From Alphaproteobacteria bacterium (lineage in GTDB: Bacteria > Pseudomonadota > Alphaproteobacteria > Bin65): a stretch of DNA of 64,000 nucleotides. Positions 16,514 to 25,906 of the stretch are shown one piece after another. How positions within the stretch are numbered: the stretch's first letter is position 1; each line of letters begins with the position of its first letter. The translations under genes were made by a program, and so were the position numbers. The stretch spans positions 1-64,000 of the forward strand of contig JAJEGH010000015.1 of NCBI GenBank assembly GCA_022819985.1, read 5' to 3'. The notes below the pieces were generated by a model. The model worked only from the letters and a program-made list of their open reading frames with translations. It was not told the DNA's origin and made no database searches.

Positions 16514-18822
16514 GCGCCCGCCTCCGCCGCCTCCGCCATCGGCGCGCGGCGGGCGCGCCGCGTCCGGCCGGCGAGGCGGACCGCGTTCAGCACCACGACG
16601 ATGGACGAGCCGGACATGCACAGCGCGGCGACCATCGGCGTGACCAGCCCGGCGACCGCCAGCGGCACGGCGAACAGGTTGTAGCCGACGGCGAGGCCGA
16701 TATTCTGCCGGACCAGCGCCTGGGCCCGGCGCGCGACCGCGAGCGCCTCTGCGACCGGCCGCAGCGACCGGCTCTGGAACACGATGTCGGCGGCGACCTG
16801 GGCGATGTCCGCGGCGCTCGACGGCGATACCGAGACATCGGCGGCGGCAAGCGCCGGCGCATCGTTGAGCCCGTCGCCGACCATGAGGACTTTCGCGCCC
16901 TCCGCGCGCAGGGAGTCCAGCGCCGCCAGCTTGTCCCGGGGCGTGCAGCCGGCGCGCCAGACTTCGATGCCGACCGCAGCGGCGACGGCGGCCACCGCCT
17001 CCGGCCGGTCGCCGGACAGCAGCAGCGGGCGCAGGCCGGCGCGGCGCAAGGCTTCCACGGTCTGCGCCGCCTCCGGGCGCAGGCCGTCTTCGAAGCGGAA
17101 GCGGACCGGCGCCGCACCGGGCCGGGAGAGCCAGATTTCGCTGCCGGGCGCATCGCCGCCGCTCTCGGCCGTCTCCGCCCCGACGCCGCACCAGTCCGCC
17201 CGGCCGAGCCGGATATCGCCCTGCGCGGTCGTCAGGCTCAGGCCGCAGCCCGGTATCTCGGCCACGTCGTCCGCCGGCGCGGTCTCCGGCGCCGCCGCGG
17301 CAAGGGCGCGCGACAGCGGATGGCGGCTTGCCGCGGCCAGCGAAGCAGCGAGCGCCAGGGCATCCTCGGGAACCGCCTCGCGGTCGATCAGTTCCGGCGC
17401 GCCGAGGGTGAGGGTTCCGGTCTTGTCGAAGACGACGGTATCCGCCGCGGCAAGGCGTTCGAGCGCGTCGCCGGACTTGACCAGTACGCCCCGGCGCAGC
17501 AGCCGGCCGGTCGCCACGACCTGGACCACCGGCACGGCCAGGCCGAGCGCGCAGGGGCAGGTGACGATCAGCACCGCAATCGCGATCAGCAGCGCCGGCT
17601 GCCAGGCGAGGCCGCCGGCCAGGACCCAGCCGAGGAAGGCCAGCAGGGCCAGCGTATGGACCGCCGGCGCGTAGAGGCGGGACACCCGGTCGGCGAGCAC
17701 GACATAGGTCGACTTGCGCTGCTCGGCGGCTTCGGTGAGGCGGACGATGTCGGCCAGCACCGTTTCGTTGCCCGCCGCCGTGACTTCGATCTCGACCGGC
17801 GCGGCGAGGTTGACGACGCCGGCATGGACCGCGTCGCCCGGTCCGACGGAACGGGGCGCGGCCTCGCCGGTCATCAAACTGGCGTCGATCTCCGACCGGC
17901 CGCGGCGGACGATGCCGTCGGCGGCCAGCCGCTCGCCCGCCGCCGCCGCCAGGCGCATGCCGGCTTCGAGATCGGCCGCCGGAATCCGGCGGGGCCGCCC
18001 GTCATCGCCGATCGCCGTCACCGCCGTATCCTGCAGCGCGATCAGCCGGGCCGCCGCCGACCGGGCTTGGCGCCGGGCGCGCCGGTCGAGGAAGCGCCCG
18101 ATCAGCAGGAAGAACAGCAGGGCGATCGCCGAATCGAAATAGGCGTGCGGCCCGCCGCGGATCGTCTCCCACAGGCTGACGCCGGCGGCCAGCGCGACCG
18201 CGAGCGCGATCGGCACGTCCATGTTGGTCCGGCCATTGCGCAGCGCCTTCACCGCCGAGCGGAAGAAGGGCCGCCCGGCCCAGGCCAGCGCCGGCAGGGC
18301 GATCAGGGCCGAGAACCAGTGGAACAGGCTGCGGGTTTCGGCCGCCATACCCTCGGCGTGGCCGGCCCAGATCGACAGCGACAGCAGCATGACATTGGCC
18401 GCGGCGAAGCCGGCGACCGCCATGCAACGGACCATGTCGCGCTCTTCGGCGGCGGCTTCGACCGGCAGGCTCTCCGGCACGAGGACCGAGGCGTCGTAGC
18501 CGGCGGCGCGCAGGGCGGCGATGAAGGGCGCGCCGGCCGTTTCGGATTCCCGCGCGCCGCGCGCCGCATTTCCGGCCGCCGCCTCGCGCCAGCGGACGCG
18601 CAGCCGGCCCAGGGTCAGGTTCGCCCGCGCAAGTTCGACGCCGGGCAGCGCGGCCACCGCGCCTTCGACCCTGCCGATACAGGCCGCGCAATGCATGCCG
18701 TCGACATGCAGGTCGATCTCGCGGACGGCCATGTTCTGCCCGGCAGTGCCCTGCCCGGCGACGTCCTGCCCGGGAGGCGCCCGCCGCACCGCCACTCCCG
18801 CCATGTTCGGCGAACCGGCCAT
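16510..18822 (-). CDS. ccoI: Copper-translocating P1B-type ATPase CcoI
   Basis: 770 residues from the ATG at 18822, which overlaps the ccoH stop (TGATG). The Pro/Gly-rich N-terminus is followed by one heavy-metal-binding domain (VDGMHCAACIGRV, residues about 43-55), eight membrane spans, the ion-binding TCPCALGLAVP, the phosphorylation site DKTGTLT, the HP motif in SRHPLSRAL and the hinge MVGDGLNDAPAL. It delivers copper for CuB of the cbb3 oxidase. An upstream in-frame ATG at 18894 would lie inside ccoH and is not preferred. Confidence 0.93.
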   Translation of the reverse strand: MAGSPNMAGVAVRRAPPGQDVAGQGTAGQNMAVREIDLHVDGMHCAACIGRVEGAVAALPGVELARANLTLGRLRVRWREAAAGNAARGARESETAGAPFIAALRAAGYDASVLVPESLPVEAAAEERDMVRCMAVAGFAAANVMLLSLSIWAGHAEGMAAETRSLFHWFSALIALPALAWAGRPFFRSAVKALRNGRTNMDVPIALAVALAAGVSLWETIRGGPHAYFDSAIALLFFLLIGRFLDRRARRQARSAAARLIALQDTAVTAIGDDGRPRRIPAADLEAGMRLAAAAGERLAADGIVRRGRSEIDASLMTGEAAPRSVGPGDAVHAGVVNLAAPVEIEVTAAGNETVLADIVRLTEAAEQRKSTYVVLADRVSRLYAPAVHTLALLAFLGWVLAGGLAWQPALLIAIAVLIVTCPCALGLAVPVVQVVATGRLLRRGVLVKSGDALERLAAADTVVFDKTGTLTLGAPELIDREAVPEDALALAASLAAASRHPLSRALAAAAPETAPADDVAEIPGCGLSLTTAQGDIRLGRADWCGVGAETAESGGDAPGSEIWLSRPGAAPVRFRFEDGLRPEAAQTVEALRRAGLRPLLLSGDRPEAVAAVAAAVGIEVWRAGCTPRDKLAALDSLRAEGAKVLMVGDGLNDAPALAAADVSVSPSSAADIAQVAADIVFQSRSLRPVAEALAVARRAQALVRQNIGLAVGYNLFAVPLAVAGLVTPMVAALCMSGSSIVVVLNAVRLAGRTRRARRAPMAEAAEAGA

Positions 18823-19322
18823 CAGTCCATAACGAAGCGGCGCTCGGCCACGATGCGCTCGCCGCCCGTCGCGATATGGAACCGGACCCGCCATTGGCCG
18901 CGCCGCGGTGGCGCAAACGGCGCCCCGTAGCGGCCGTCGCCCAGCGGCTTGAGGGCGACGGTGAAATCGAGTCCGCGCTCGATCGGCCGGCGGAATTCCG
19001 CGCGCACGTCCGCCGACGAGAGCGGCCGGCCGGCCCTGTCGTGCAGCGCCAGGGTCAGCCGCCGCCCCGCCGCCGTCCCGTCGACCCGGGCGGCGACCTG
19101 CCAGCCCAGCGCCGCGGCCTTCCGTTTCGCCACGAGCTGCTCGTTGAAGCCGAGGCCGCGCCGGTAGGCGTCATCGGACGAGACGCCGGTGAAGCTGTCG
19201 AAGGCGAAGAAGACCATGATGCCGTTGGCCGCCAGGATCACGACGAAGCCCCAGACGAAGGTCCAGGGGATCCAGCGGCTGCGCCGTTCCTGCGCACCGT
19301 TCCGGTTCGTTCCCGCCGTCAC
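18822..19322 (-). CDS. ccoH: cbb3 oxidase assembly protein CcoH (FixH)
   Basis: 166 residues starting with GTG at 19322, which overlaps the ccoG stop by GTGA. One N-terminal span (WTFVWGFVVILAANGIMVFFAF) carries a periplasmic FixH domain: DDAYRRGLGFNEQLVAKRKAAALGW, the family hallmark, then the RLTLALHDRAGRPL beta region and GQWRVRF near the end. CcoH is a stable assembly partner of the oxidase. It sits between ccoG and ccoI as usual. Confidence 0.92.
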   Translation of the reverse strand: MTAGTNRNGAQERRSRWIPWTFVWGFVVILAANGIMVFFAFDSFTGVSSDDAYRRGLGFNEQLVAKRKAAALGWQVAARVDGTAAGRRLTLALHDRAGRPLSSADVRAEFRRPIERGLDFTVALKPLGDGRYGAPFAPPRRGQWRVRFHIATGGERIVAERRFVMD

Positions 19323-20854
19323 CGGCTTTGCGCCTTCGGGCCGCGGAAGGTGGTTTCGCGCACGGCCGTTCCGCCGTCCTCGCCGGTGACGACGAAGCGG
19401 ATTTTGGTCTCTTCCCCGGTGACGCCGGCGGCAGGCGCCCTGACATGAAGGCGGTATTCGCCCAGCCCGTCGGGCGGCGCGCTGACGACGACCCGGGCCG
19501 CCGGCTCGGTGGAGCGCCCGACCAGCACGATCTTCGCGCCCGGCAGGCCCTCGACGGTCAGGTCGAAGCGCCGCGCGGTCCGCGCCTTGTTCAGCACCTT
19601 GACGTCGTAGCTGTTCTGGATCGCGCCGCTCGACAGGCGGACGAACAGGGTCCGGTCGTGCAGCACGTTGACGCTCCGGTCGTCGCGGGTGGCGAGCGCG
19701 AAGACCATGAGGCCGGCGACGCCGAGCATCAGGAAGAAATAGAGCACCGTGCGGGGCCGGATCAGCCGGTAGGTCAGCGGCTGCTTCGCCGCCTGCTGCG
19801 CCATGCGCCGCTCGGTATCGAAAGCGATCAGGTTGGGCGGCAGGCCGACCTTCGCCATGATCTCGTTGCAGGAATCGACGCACAGGCCGCAGCCGATGCA
19901 TTCGAGCTGAAGGCCGTCGCGGATGTCGATGCCGGTCGGGCAGACCGCGACGCACTGCTTGCAGTCGATGCAGTGGCCGGCGTCGCCCCCTGTCCTGTTT
20001 CGTGTTTCGCCCTTGCGGATCGGGCCGCGCGGCTCGCCGCGGTACCGGTTGTAGGTGACGACGAGGGAGTCCTCGTCCAGCATCGCCGCCTGGAAGCGCG
20101 GCCAGGGGCACATGTAGGTGCAGACCTGTTCGCGCGCCATGCCGGCCAGCAGATAGGTTGTGGCGGTGAACAGGCCGACGAAGAAATACGTCGTTTCCGA
20201 CGCCGCACCGGTGAAGAAATCGCCGACCACCGTCGGCGCATCGACGAAATACATGATCCAGGCGCCGCCGGTGAGGAAGGCGATAGCCAGCCAGGCGGCG
20301 TGCTTGGCGGTTTTGCGGCCGACCTTGCCGGCCGACAGGGGCTGTTTGTCGAGGCGGATGCGGGCGCTGCGGTCGCCCTCGATCTGCCGCTCGACCCACA
20401 TGAACAGGTCGGTCCACACGGTCTGCGGGCAGGCATAGCCGCACCAGACGCGGCCGGCGAGGCTGGTCGCCAGGAACAGGCCGACCGCGGCGAGCACCAG
20501 GATGCCGGTGAGGTAATAGACCTCCTGGGGCCAGATCTCGATGAAGAAGAAATAGCCGCGCTCGTGGTTCAGATCGACCAGCACGGCCTGGTCCGGCGCG
20601 CCGGGGCCGCGGTCCCACCGCACCCAGGGCAGGATGTAATACAGGCCGAGCAGGCCGAGCAGCGCCGCCCATTTGAGGCTGCGGAACCGGCCGCGGACCT
20701 TGCGCGGATAGACCTGCACCCGGCGGGCATAGAGATTGAGCGGCCGGGCCGGTGCGGCGGCGCCGGCGCGCGCGTCCGCCTTCTGCTCTCGGACCGAGCG
20801 GACATCGGCGTCGTCGCCGTAATCGTGGACCGTAGCGCTACCGTCCGGGGACAC
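19319..20854 (-). CDS. ccoG: cbb3 oxidase accessory protein CcoG (FixG/RdxA)
   Basis: 511 residues. Five or so membrane spans with GRVWCGYACPQTVWTD between them are followed by two [4Fe-4S] motifs (CIDCKQCVAVCPTG and CIGCGLCVDSC). The C-terminal periplasmic Ig-like FixG domain contains NSYDVKVLNK. It is implicated in copper reduction during cbb3 assembly. There are 81 bp between ccoP and ccoG, so ccoGHIS may have its own promoter or be read through. Confidence 0.95.
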   Translation of the reverse strand: MSPDGSATVHDYGDDADVRSVREQKADARAGAAAPARPLNLYARRVQVYPRKVRGRFRSLKWAALLGLLGLYYILPWVRWDRGPGAPDQAVLVDLNHERGYFFFIEIWPQEVYYLTGILVLAAVGLFLATSLAGRVWCGYACPQTVWTDLFMWVERQIEGDRSARIRLDKQPLSAGKVGRKTAKHAAWLAIAFLTGGAWIMYFVDAPTVVGDFFTGAASETTYFFVGLFTATTYLLAGMAREQVCTYMCPWPRFQAAMLDEDSLVVTYNRYRGEPRGPIRKGETRNRTGGDAGHCIDCKQCVAVCPTGIDIRDGLQLECIGCGLCVDSCNEIMAKVGLPPNLIAFDTERRMAQQAAKQPLTYRLIRPRTVLYFFLMLGVAGLMVFALATRDDRSVNVLHDRTLFVRLSSGAIQNSYDVKVLNKARTARRFDLTVEGLPGAKIVLVGRSTEPAARVVVSAPPDGLGEYRLHVRAPAAGVTGEETKIRFVVTGEDGGTAVRETTFRGPKAQSR

Positions 20855-20935
20855 GATGGCTCTCCCTCAGCGGTCTCTCCTGCCGGTATCCGTTGCCAGC
20901 GTCCGTTGCCGGACAGTCGGGGCCGCGCAGCGCGT

Positions 20936-21814
20936 CTACTCGCCGCCGCCCAGGGCATGGACGTAGACGGCGAGCATCTTGATGGTTTCGGCGTCCAGTC
21001 TGGTGCGCCAGGCCGGCATCGCGCCCATGTTCGGCCTGGTAATCTGCGCGACGATTCCGGCTTTCGAGCCGTCCCTGAGCCAGATGGCGTCGCTCAGCCG
21101 GGGGGCGCCCTGCTCCCGGTCGCCCTGGCCGGTTTCGCCGTGACAGGAGGCGCAATGCTCCTTGTAGAGCGGCGCGCCGCGCGCCGCCGCGGCGCCGTCG
21201 GTCGCACGTTTGCCGAGGGACAGGACGAATTCGGCGACATCGCCGATCTGCTCCGGCGTGAGTTGTGCATCCTCCTCGCCGCCGAAGGCCGGCATCTCCG
21301 AAACCCGGGCGTCGTCGTCCTCGGTGCGGACGCCGTGCCGGATCGTTGCGTGGATCTCCGCCAGCCCGCCGCCCCACAGCCAGTCGTCGTCGGCGAGGGA
21401 CGGATAGCCGCCCGGATTGCCCGTGCCGCCGACGCCGTGGCAGGGCGCGCAATTGTCGGCGAAGGCCGCCTTGCCGCCGGCCAGCGCAAAGCGCAGCAAC
21501 CGGTCGTCCGTGCGGATTTCGGAGAGGGAGGAGTCGCGGATGCCGTCGCGGAATTTGCCCTGGGCGGCCCGGGCCGCGGCGATCTTCTCTTCGATCTCGA
21601 CCCGCGAGGAATAGCCGAGCACACCCTTTGTATAGCCGCTCCAGCCCGGGATCGCCGGATAGAGAATGAAATAGACGACGGACCAGGCGATCGTGGCGTA
21701 GAGCACCCACAGCCACCAGCGCGGCAGCGGCGTGTTCAGCTCCTCGATGCCGTCCCATTCGTGGCCGGTGGTGGCCTGGCCGGTGTAGAGGTCCTTTTCG
21801 CTCTTGCTCGGCAT
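20936..21814 (-). CDS. ccoP: cbb3 oxidase subunit III, dihaem cytochrome c CcoP
   Basis: 292 residues. One N-terminal span (about 33-53, WWLWVLYATIAWSVVYFILY) and two cytochrome c domains with CAPCH (122-126) and CASCH (221-225), plus distal Met ligands in SEMPAF and GAMPAW. It receives electrons from the bc1 complex and passes them to CcoO. EEYNTPLPRWW-type wording (here EELNTPLPRWW) is a CcoP hallmark. It is 3 bp downstream of ccoQ. Confidence 0.95.
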   Translation of the reverse strand: MPSKSEKDLYTGQATTGHEWDGIEELNTPLPRWWLWVLYATIAWSVVYFILYPAIPGWSGYTKGVLGYSSRVEIEEKIAAARAAQGKFRDGIRDSSLSEIRTDDRLLRFALAGGKAAFADNCAPCHGVGGTGNPGGYPSLADDDWLWGGGLAEIHATIRHGVRTEDDDARVSEMPAFGGEEDAQLTPEQIGDVAEFVLSLGKRATDGAAAARGAPLYKEHCASCHGETGQGDREQGAPRLSDAIWLRDGSKAGIVAQITRPNMGAMPAWRTRLDAETIKMLAVYVHALGGGE

Positions 21815-21817
21815 CGC

Positions 21818-22030
21818 CTAGGCCCCGTCTTTCGCCGCGGCGGCGGGTTCGGTGCGCGCGCCGCTATCGGCGGGTTCGGACGGCCGCTCGTCTTCGGACA
21901 GCGGGATGCGCGCTGCGCGGCGGAACCGCTCCCGGTTCGACGGCCAGAGCACCCAGACGACGATGCCGACGAACAGCGCCATCATCCAGACGACCCAGGC
22001 GGAGCGGAAAAAGGCAGTGAAGTCCTCCAT
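21818..22030 (-). CDS. ccoQ: cbb3 oxidase subunit IV CcoQ
   Basis: 70 residues: one membrane helix (VVWMMALFVGIVVWVLW) followed by a short hydrophilic tail with the RFRRAARIPLSED motif typical of FixQ/CcoQ and an Ala/Pro-rich end. It stabilises the complex. It sits between ccoO and ccoP as in all FixNOQP operons. Confidence 0.93.
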   Translation of the reverse strand: MEDFTAFFRSAWVVWMMALFVGIVVWVLWPSNRERFRRAARIPLSEDERPSEPADSGARTEPAAAAKDGA

Positions 22031-22039
22031 CGCCGGCGC

Positions 22040-22774
22040 CTATTGCTGGAGGTCCTTGACGGTGTATTTGCTGAAATCCACCATCCGGCCGAGAATCTGG
22101 AGATAGGCGACCAGCGCGTCCATTTCGGTCAGCGCTTCGGGCCTGCCGTCGAAATCCGCGACCGCCGCCTTGGGATAGCGCTCCAGCAGCGCATCGTGGT
22201 CGTGGTCGCCCTCGGGATCGGCCTGGGCGACCATGTCGGCGTGGGCCGCGGCGATCATCTCCTCGGTGTAGGGCACGCCGACGGCCCTGTTGGCCTGCAG
22301 GTGCCGGGCGATGTCCTCCCGGCCCAGCCGGCGCCGCAGCAGGAAGCTGTAGGGCGGCATGACGCTGCCCGGCTCGACGCTGCGCGGGTCGACGAGATGC
22401 TGGACATGCCAGGCGTTGGAATACTTGCCGCCGACCCGGGCGAGGTCCGGCCCGGTGCGCTTCGAGCCCCACTGGAAGGGATGGTCGTACATGCTCTCGG
22501 CGGCGAGGCTGTAGGGGCCGTAGCGCTCGACCTCGTCGCGGAACGGCCGGACCATCTGGCTGTGGCAGTTGTAGCAGCCTTCGCGGATGTAGATGTTCCG
22601 GCCGGCGAGCTCGAGCGGCGAATAGGGCCGGACGCCCTGCACCGGCTCGATGGTCGACTTGATCGTATAGAGCGGGACGATTTCCACCAGCCCGCCGATC
22701 GACACGGTGATCAGCGTCGCAATCGCCAGCAGAACGACGTTCTTTTCCAGGATCGCGTGGGAGAATTTCGCCAT
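22040..22774 (-). CDS. ccoO: cbb3 oxidase subunit II, monohaem cytochrome c CcoO
   Basis: 244 residues from the ATG at 22774 ([12 protein letters not shown], the conserved start; a longer frame to 22852 would run back into ccoN). One N-terminal span is followed by a haem c site CYNCH (67-71) in the family segment [20 protein letters not shown], and the Met ligand in GSVMPPYSF. It is 13 bp downstream of ccoN. Confidence 0.96.
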   Translation of the reverse strand: MAKFSHAILEKNVVLLAIATLITVSIGGLVEIVPLYTIKSTIEPVQGVRPYSPLELAGRNIYIREGCYNCHSQMVRPFRDEVERYGPYSLAAESMYDHPFQWGSKRTGPDLARVGGKYSNAWHVQHLVDPRSVEPGSVMPPYSFLLRRRLGREDIARHLQANRAVGVPYTEEMIAAAHADMVAQADPEGDHDHDALLERYPKAAVADFDGRPEALTEMDALVAYLQILGRMVDFSKYTVKDLQQ

Positions 22775-22787
22775 GCTGTGCCCCTCC

Positions 22788-24305
22788 CTACGCGGCGGCC
22801 GGCGCCGCGGCGCCGGCGGGCTGTGGGGCTTCGGCGACCCGGTCGTCGGCATAGTCGCCCCGGATCGTGCGGTACAGGTTGTAGATCATGATCAGCGCGC
22901 CGATCAGGAACAGGATGCCGCCGAGCGCCCGGATCACATAGTAGGGATGCATCGCCTCCACGGTCTCGACGAAGCGGTATTGCAGGAAGCCGAGATCGTT
23001 GTAGGCCCGCCACATCAGCCCCTGCATGATGCCGGAGATCCACATCGACGTGACGTAGAGCACGATGCCGAGGGTCGCGATCCAGAAATGGTAGCTGACC
23101 AGCTTGAGGCTGAAGAGTTCGCGCCGGCCCCACAGTTTCGGCACGAGGAAATAGAGCGCGCCGAAGCTGATGAAGGCGACCCAGCCGAGCGCGCCGGAAT
23201 GGACGTGGCCGACCGTCCAGTCGGTGTAGTGGCTGAGCGCGTTGACCGGTTTGATCGACATGACCGGCCCCTCGAAGGTGCTCATGCCGTAGAAGCCGAC
23301 CGACGCCACGAGGAAGCGCAAGACCGGATCGGTCCGCAGCTTGTCCCAGGCGCCGGAGAGCGTCATCAGGCCGTTGATCATGCCGCCCCAGCTCGGCATC
23401 CACAGCATCACCGAGAACATCATGCCGAGGCTCTGCGCCCAGTCCGGCAGGGCGGTGTAGTGCAGATGGTGCGGGCCGGCCCAGATGTAGAGGAAGATCA
23501 GCGACCAGAAATGGATGACCGACAGCCGGTAGGAATAGACCGGCCGCTCCGCCCGCTTCGGGACGAAGTAGTACATGATCCCGAGGAAGCCGGCGGTCAG
23601 GAAGAAACCGACGGCATTATGGCCGTACCACCACTGGGTGAGCGCATCCTGAACGCCGGACCACAGGATGTAGCTCTTCGCGCCGACCCACGACACCGGC
23701 ACCGCCAGGTTGTTGACGATGTGCAGCATCGCCACGGTGATGATGAAGGCGAGAAAGAACCAGTTGGCGACGTAGATATGCGGTTCTTTCCGGCGCAGGA
23801 TCGTGCCGCCGTAGACCAGCAGGTAGATCACCCAGACGATGGTGAGCCAGATATCGACATACCATTCCGGCTCGGCATATTCCTTGCTCTGGGTGACGCC
23901 CATGACATAGCCGGTGCCGGCCAGCACGATGAATATCTGGTAGCCCCAGAACAGGAAGGCGGCGAGCGACGGACCGCCCCAAAGCGGCGCCCGGCAGGTC
24001 CGCTGGACGACATAGAGCGACGTTGCGAACAGCGCGTTGCCGCCGAAGGCGAAGATCGCCGCCGAGGTGTGGAGCGGCCGCAGCCGGCCGAAGCTCGTCC
24101 AGGGCAGGTCCAGATTGAGAACCGGGAAGGCGAGTTGCAGGGCGATGACGACGCCGACCAGGAAGGCGGCGATGCCCCAGAAGGCCGTCGCCAGCGTGAA
24201 CTGGCGGACCACCGTCATGTTGTAGGCCGGCAAATCGGCGCTTCGGGCCGTTTCGCTGGCGGCGCCGCTGCCGCCCGGCCCCGCTTCCGCCGTCGCTGCT
24301 ACCAT
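22788..24305 (-). CDS. ccoN: cbb3-type cytochrome c oxidase catalytic subunit I CcoN
   Basis: 505 residues from the ATG at 24305. This start gives the family length; longer frames reach 24410 and would run back to the FNR site. Twelve spans. Haem and CuB ligand histidines lie in [32 protein letters not shown] and [16 protein letters not shown], and the haem helix carries [16 protein letters not shown]. It reduces oxygen to water with high affinity and pumps protons. It is first of the leftward ccoNOQP operon, with a perfect FNR/FixK box 105 bp upstream. Confidence 0.95.
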   Translation of the reverse strand: MVAATAEAGPGGSGAASETARSADLPAYNMTVVRQFTLATAFWGIAAFLVGVVIALQLAFPVLNLDLPWTSFGRLRPLHTSAAIFAFGGNALFATSLYVVQRTCRAPLWGGPSLAAFLFWGYQIFIVLAGTGYVMGVTQSKEYAEPEWYVDIWLTIVWVIYLLVYGGTILRRKEPHIYVANWFFLAFIITVAMLHIVNNLAVPVSWVGAKSYILWSGVQDALTQWWYGHNAVGFFLTAGFLGIMYYFVPKRAERPVYSYRLSVIHFWSLIFLYIWAGPHHLHYTALPDWAQSLGMMFSVMLWMPSWGGMINGLMTLSGAWDKLRTDPVLRFLVASVGFYGMSTFEGPVMSIKPVNALSHYTDWTVGHVHSGALGWVAFISFGALYFLVPKLWGRRELFSLKLVSYHFWIATLGIVLYVTSMWISGIMQGLMWRAYNDLGFLQYRFVETVEAMHPYYVIRALGGILFLIGALIMIYNLYRTIRGDYADDRVAEAPQPAGAAAPAAA

Positions 24306-24409
24306 CGCGATCCGTGCCCTCGACCAGCCAGTTCCAGGCGTCACCGGACCGTGCCGAACCGCACGCCGATGACACGATGCATAGGGCGCAGTTGATGTTC
24401 GCACAGGCA

Positions 24410-24423
24410 TTGATTTATATCAA
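24410..24423. promoter_or_regulatory. FNR/FixK box upstream of ccoN
   Basis: Perfect TTGATTTATATCAA (TTGAT-N4-ATCAA). It lies between ccoN and the divergent DUF2189 gene, about 105 bp from ccoN and 70 bp from the other start, so it could act in both directions. It is the expected low-oxygen activator site for a cbb3 operon. Confidence 0.85.
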
Positions 24424-24491
24424 ACGATTGCGACTTGTGTCGGCGTACCGTGCTGCCGGTTGACCGGTAACCTGTTCGGCGGGGCTGAAGC

Positions 24492-25304
24492 GTGGCGGTG
24501 GCAGAAGACTCGGCGGAGAAAGGGGCGGCGGCGCAGGCCGGTTCCGTTTCCGTCGGCGCGCCGTGGGGCTGGCTCGCCGCCGGCTGGGAGGATCTTCGCC
24601 GGTCGCGCGGCACCAGCCTGGTCTGGGGCGCCCTGTTCGCCGCTGTCGGCCTCGCCATCCTGCTCATCCTGCACCGCTACCGGATGTACAATCTGGCGCT
24701 GCCGCTGGTGGCGGGTTTCATGCTGGTCGCGCCGCTGCTCGCCGTCGGCCTGTATCACGTCAGCCGGGAACTGGAGCAGGGCCGATCCGTCGGCATCGGC
24801 ACCGCGCTGGGCGCCTGGCGTCGCAATGCCGGTCAGGTGGCCCTGCTCGGCTTCATCCTCGGGCTGTTCTTCCTGTTCTGGATTCGGGCGGCGACGCTGC
24901 TTTTTGCCGTATTCTTCGGCAATGAGCCGCCGGTCGCTTTCGGCTCGGCCCCGCCGGACCTGCTCGGCTTTATCGAAACGGTCATCCTGACCGGCCGGAA
25001 TCTCGGTTTCCTGATTGTCGGCTGCCTGGTCGGCGCGGCACTGGCGGCGGTCGTCTTTGCCATCTCCGCCGTGTCGGCGCCCATGCTGGTCGACCGGGAC
25101 GTCACTGTGTTCGAGGCCGTTCTGGTCAGTTTCCGTACGGTGCAGCGGAACAAGGCCGCCATGCTGCTCTGGGCTTTCCTGATCGTTCTCTTCACCGGAG
25201 CCGGAATCGTCGTCGGGTTCGTCGGACTGGCGGTGACTCTGCCGCTCGTCGCCCACGCGACCTGGCACGCCTACCGCGATCTGGTGCCGCCGCCGGCCAG
25301 CTAG
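24492..25304 (+). CDS. DUF2189-family integral membrane protein
   Basis: 270 residues with a GTG start and a GGGGC-type SD. Six hydrophobic segments follow a short hydrophilic N-terminus. The family segments PWGWLAAGWEDLRRSRGTSL and LVAPLLAVGLYHVSRELEQG, then APMLVDRDVTVFEAVLVSF, identify DUF2189. The function is unknown. Divergence from ccoN across the FNR box suggests an aerobic/microaerobic link, as members are often found near cytochrome oxidase genes. Confidence 0.8.
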   Translation: MAVAEDSAEKGAAAQAGSVSVGAPWGWLAAGWEDLRRSRGTSLVWGALFAAVGLAILLILHRYRMYNLALPLVAGFMLVAPLLAVGLYHVSRELEQGRSVGIGTALGAWRRNAGQVALLGFILGLFFLFWIRAATLLFAVFFGNEPPVAFGSAPPDLLGFIETVILTGRNLGFLIVGCLVGAALAAVVFAISAVSAPMLVDRDVTVFEAVLVSFRTVQRNKAAMLLWAFLIVLFTGAGIVVGFVGLAVTLPLVAHATWHAYRDLVPPPAS

Positions 25305-25318
25305 CAGGTCATCCGCCC

Positions 25319-25480
25319 ATGTCCAACATCGTCATGCTGTTTGCCGGAATCCTGGTTGCGCTCGCCGGCCTGTTCATGGTGGCGCGCGCGACCGACGACA
25401 TGTTCGGATTCGCCGGCGCGGTGTTTACCGCCTTCGGTGTGCTGTTCGCCTTCGGCGTGGTCCGCCGCATGACGGGATAA
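25319..25480 (+). CDS. Small two-span membrane protein
   Basis: A 53-residue protein beginning MSNIVMLFAGILVALAGL, with two hydrophobic helices (about 4-22 and 29-48) and a basic end VVRRMTG. It is 14 bp downstream of the DUF2189 gene, so the two are likely co-transcribed. I do not recognise a family; such proteins occur beside cbb3 clusters, but no function is claimed. It is followed by a terminator hairpin at 25566. Confidence 0.7.
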   Translation: MSNIVMLFAGILVALAGLFMVARATDDMFGFAGAVFTAFGVLFAFGVVRRMTG

Positions 25481-25565
25481 AGCCGGGCGAACGCGCCGCG
25501 CCTCGCCGCCGGCCGGGCGCTGGCCGGGCAGGGGGCGGAGGGCAGAAGCGAAACCCTGAAATGCA

Positions 25566-25591
25566 AAACGGCGGACCGGAGCCCGCCGTTT
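25566..25591. terminator. Bidirectional terminator between small membrane gene and rpmJ
   Basis: Perfect 9-bp stem AAACGGCGG / CCGCCGTTT with an 8-base loop. It is flanked by an A-run on the left (T-run for leftward rpmJ transcripts) and T residues on the right. It lies between convergent genes ending at 25480 and 25659. Confidence 0.75.
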
Positions 25592-25658
25592 CAGTCCTGT
25601 CCGGGCAGATGCCCGCGCCGTTTCGGCTACCGGTTCGGCCGCCGTTTCAGCCGCCCTC

Positions 25659-25784
25659 TCAGCCTTGGCGTGCCTTGAACTTGCGCACCGTCTTGCTGAT
25701 GACGTAGATGCGCCCGCGCCGGCGCACGACGCGGCAGTCCTTGTGGCGCTTCTTCAGCGATTTGACGGAGCTTGCGACTTTCAT
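25659..25784 (-). CDS. rpmJ: 50S ribosomal protein L36 (zinc-free type)
   Basis: 41 residues, [17 protein letters not shown] at the start and [19 protein letters not shown] at the end. The zinc ligands of the C+ form (CxxC, C, H) are missing apart from one Cys, so this is the C- paralogue. It is the usual and often sole form in alphaproteobacteria. It is monocistronic, with its own promoter-like sequence and the terminator at 25566. Confidence 0.95.
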   Translation of the reverse strand: MKVASSVKSLKKRHKDCRVVRRRGRIYVISKTVRKFKARQG

Positions 25785-25826
25785 GAGTCCGGCGCTGGAT
25801 TGGGGGAAGTCGACAGTGAAGGCCGG

Positions 25827-25855
25827 CAGATAGGGCGGCGGCTTTTAGGAGTCAA
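25827..25855 (-). promoter_or_regulatory. Candidate promoter of rpmJ
   Basis: On the minus strand TTGACT (25855-25850) and TATCTG (25832-25827) are separated by 17 bp, with 42 bp to the rpmJ start. The -35 is good and the -10 is moderate. Confidence 0.45.
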
Positions 25856-25906
25856 CCGCGCGTTCCGGCGCATTTCCGGCCCTGCTCCGGGCCCGTTCCG
25901 GAAGAG

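Noticed and set aside
19328-22891. A 1187-codon open frame on the plus strand
   Set aside because: It is antisense to ccoG, ccoP, ccoQ and ccoO, which are unmistakable. The product is low-complexity Arg/Gly/Asp-rich.
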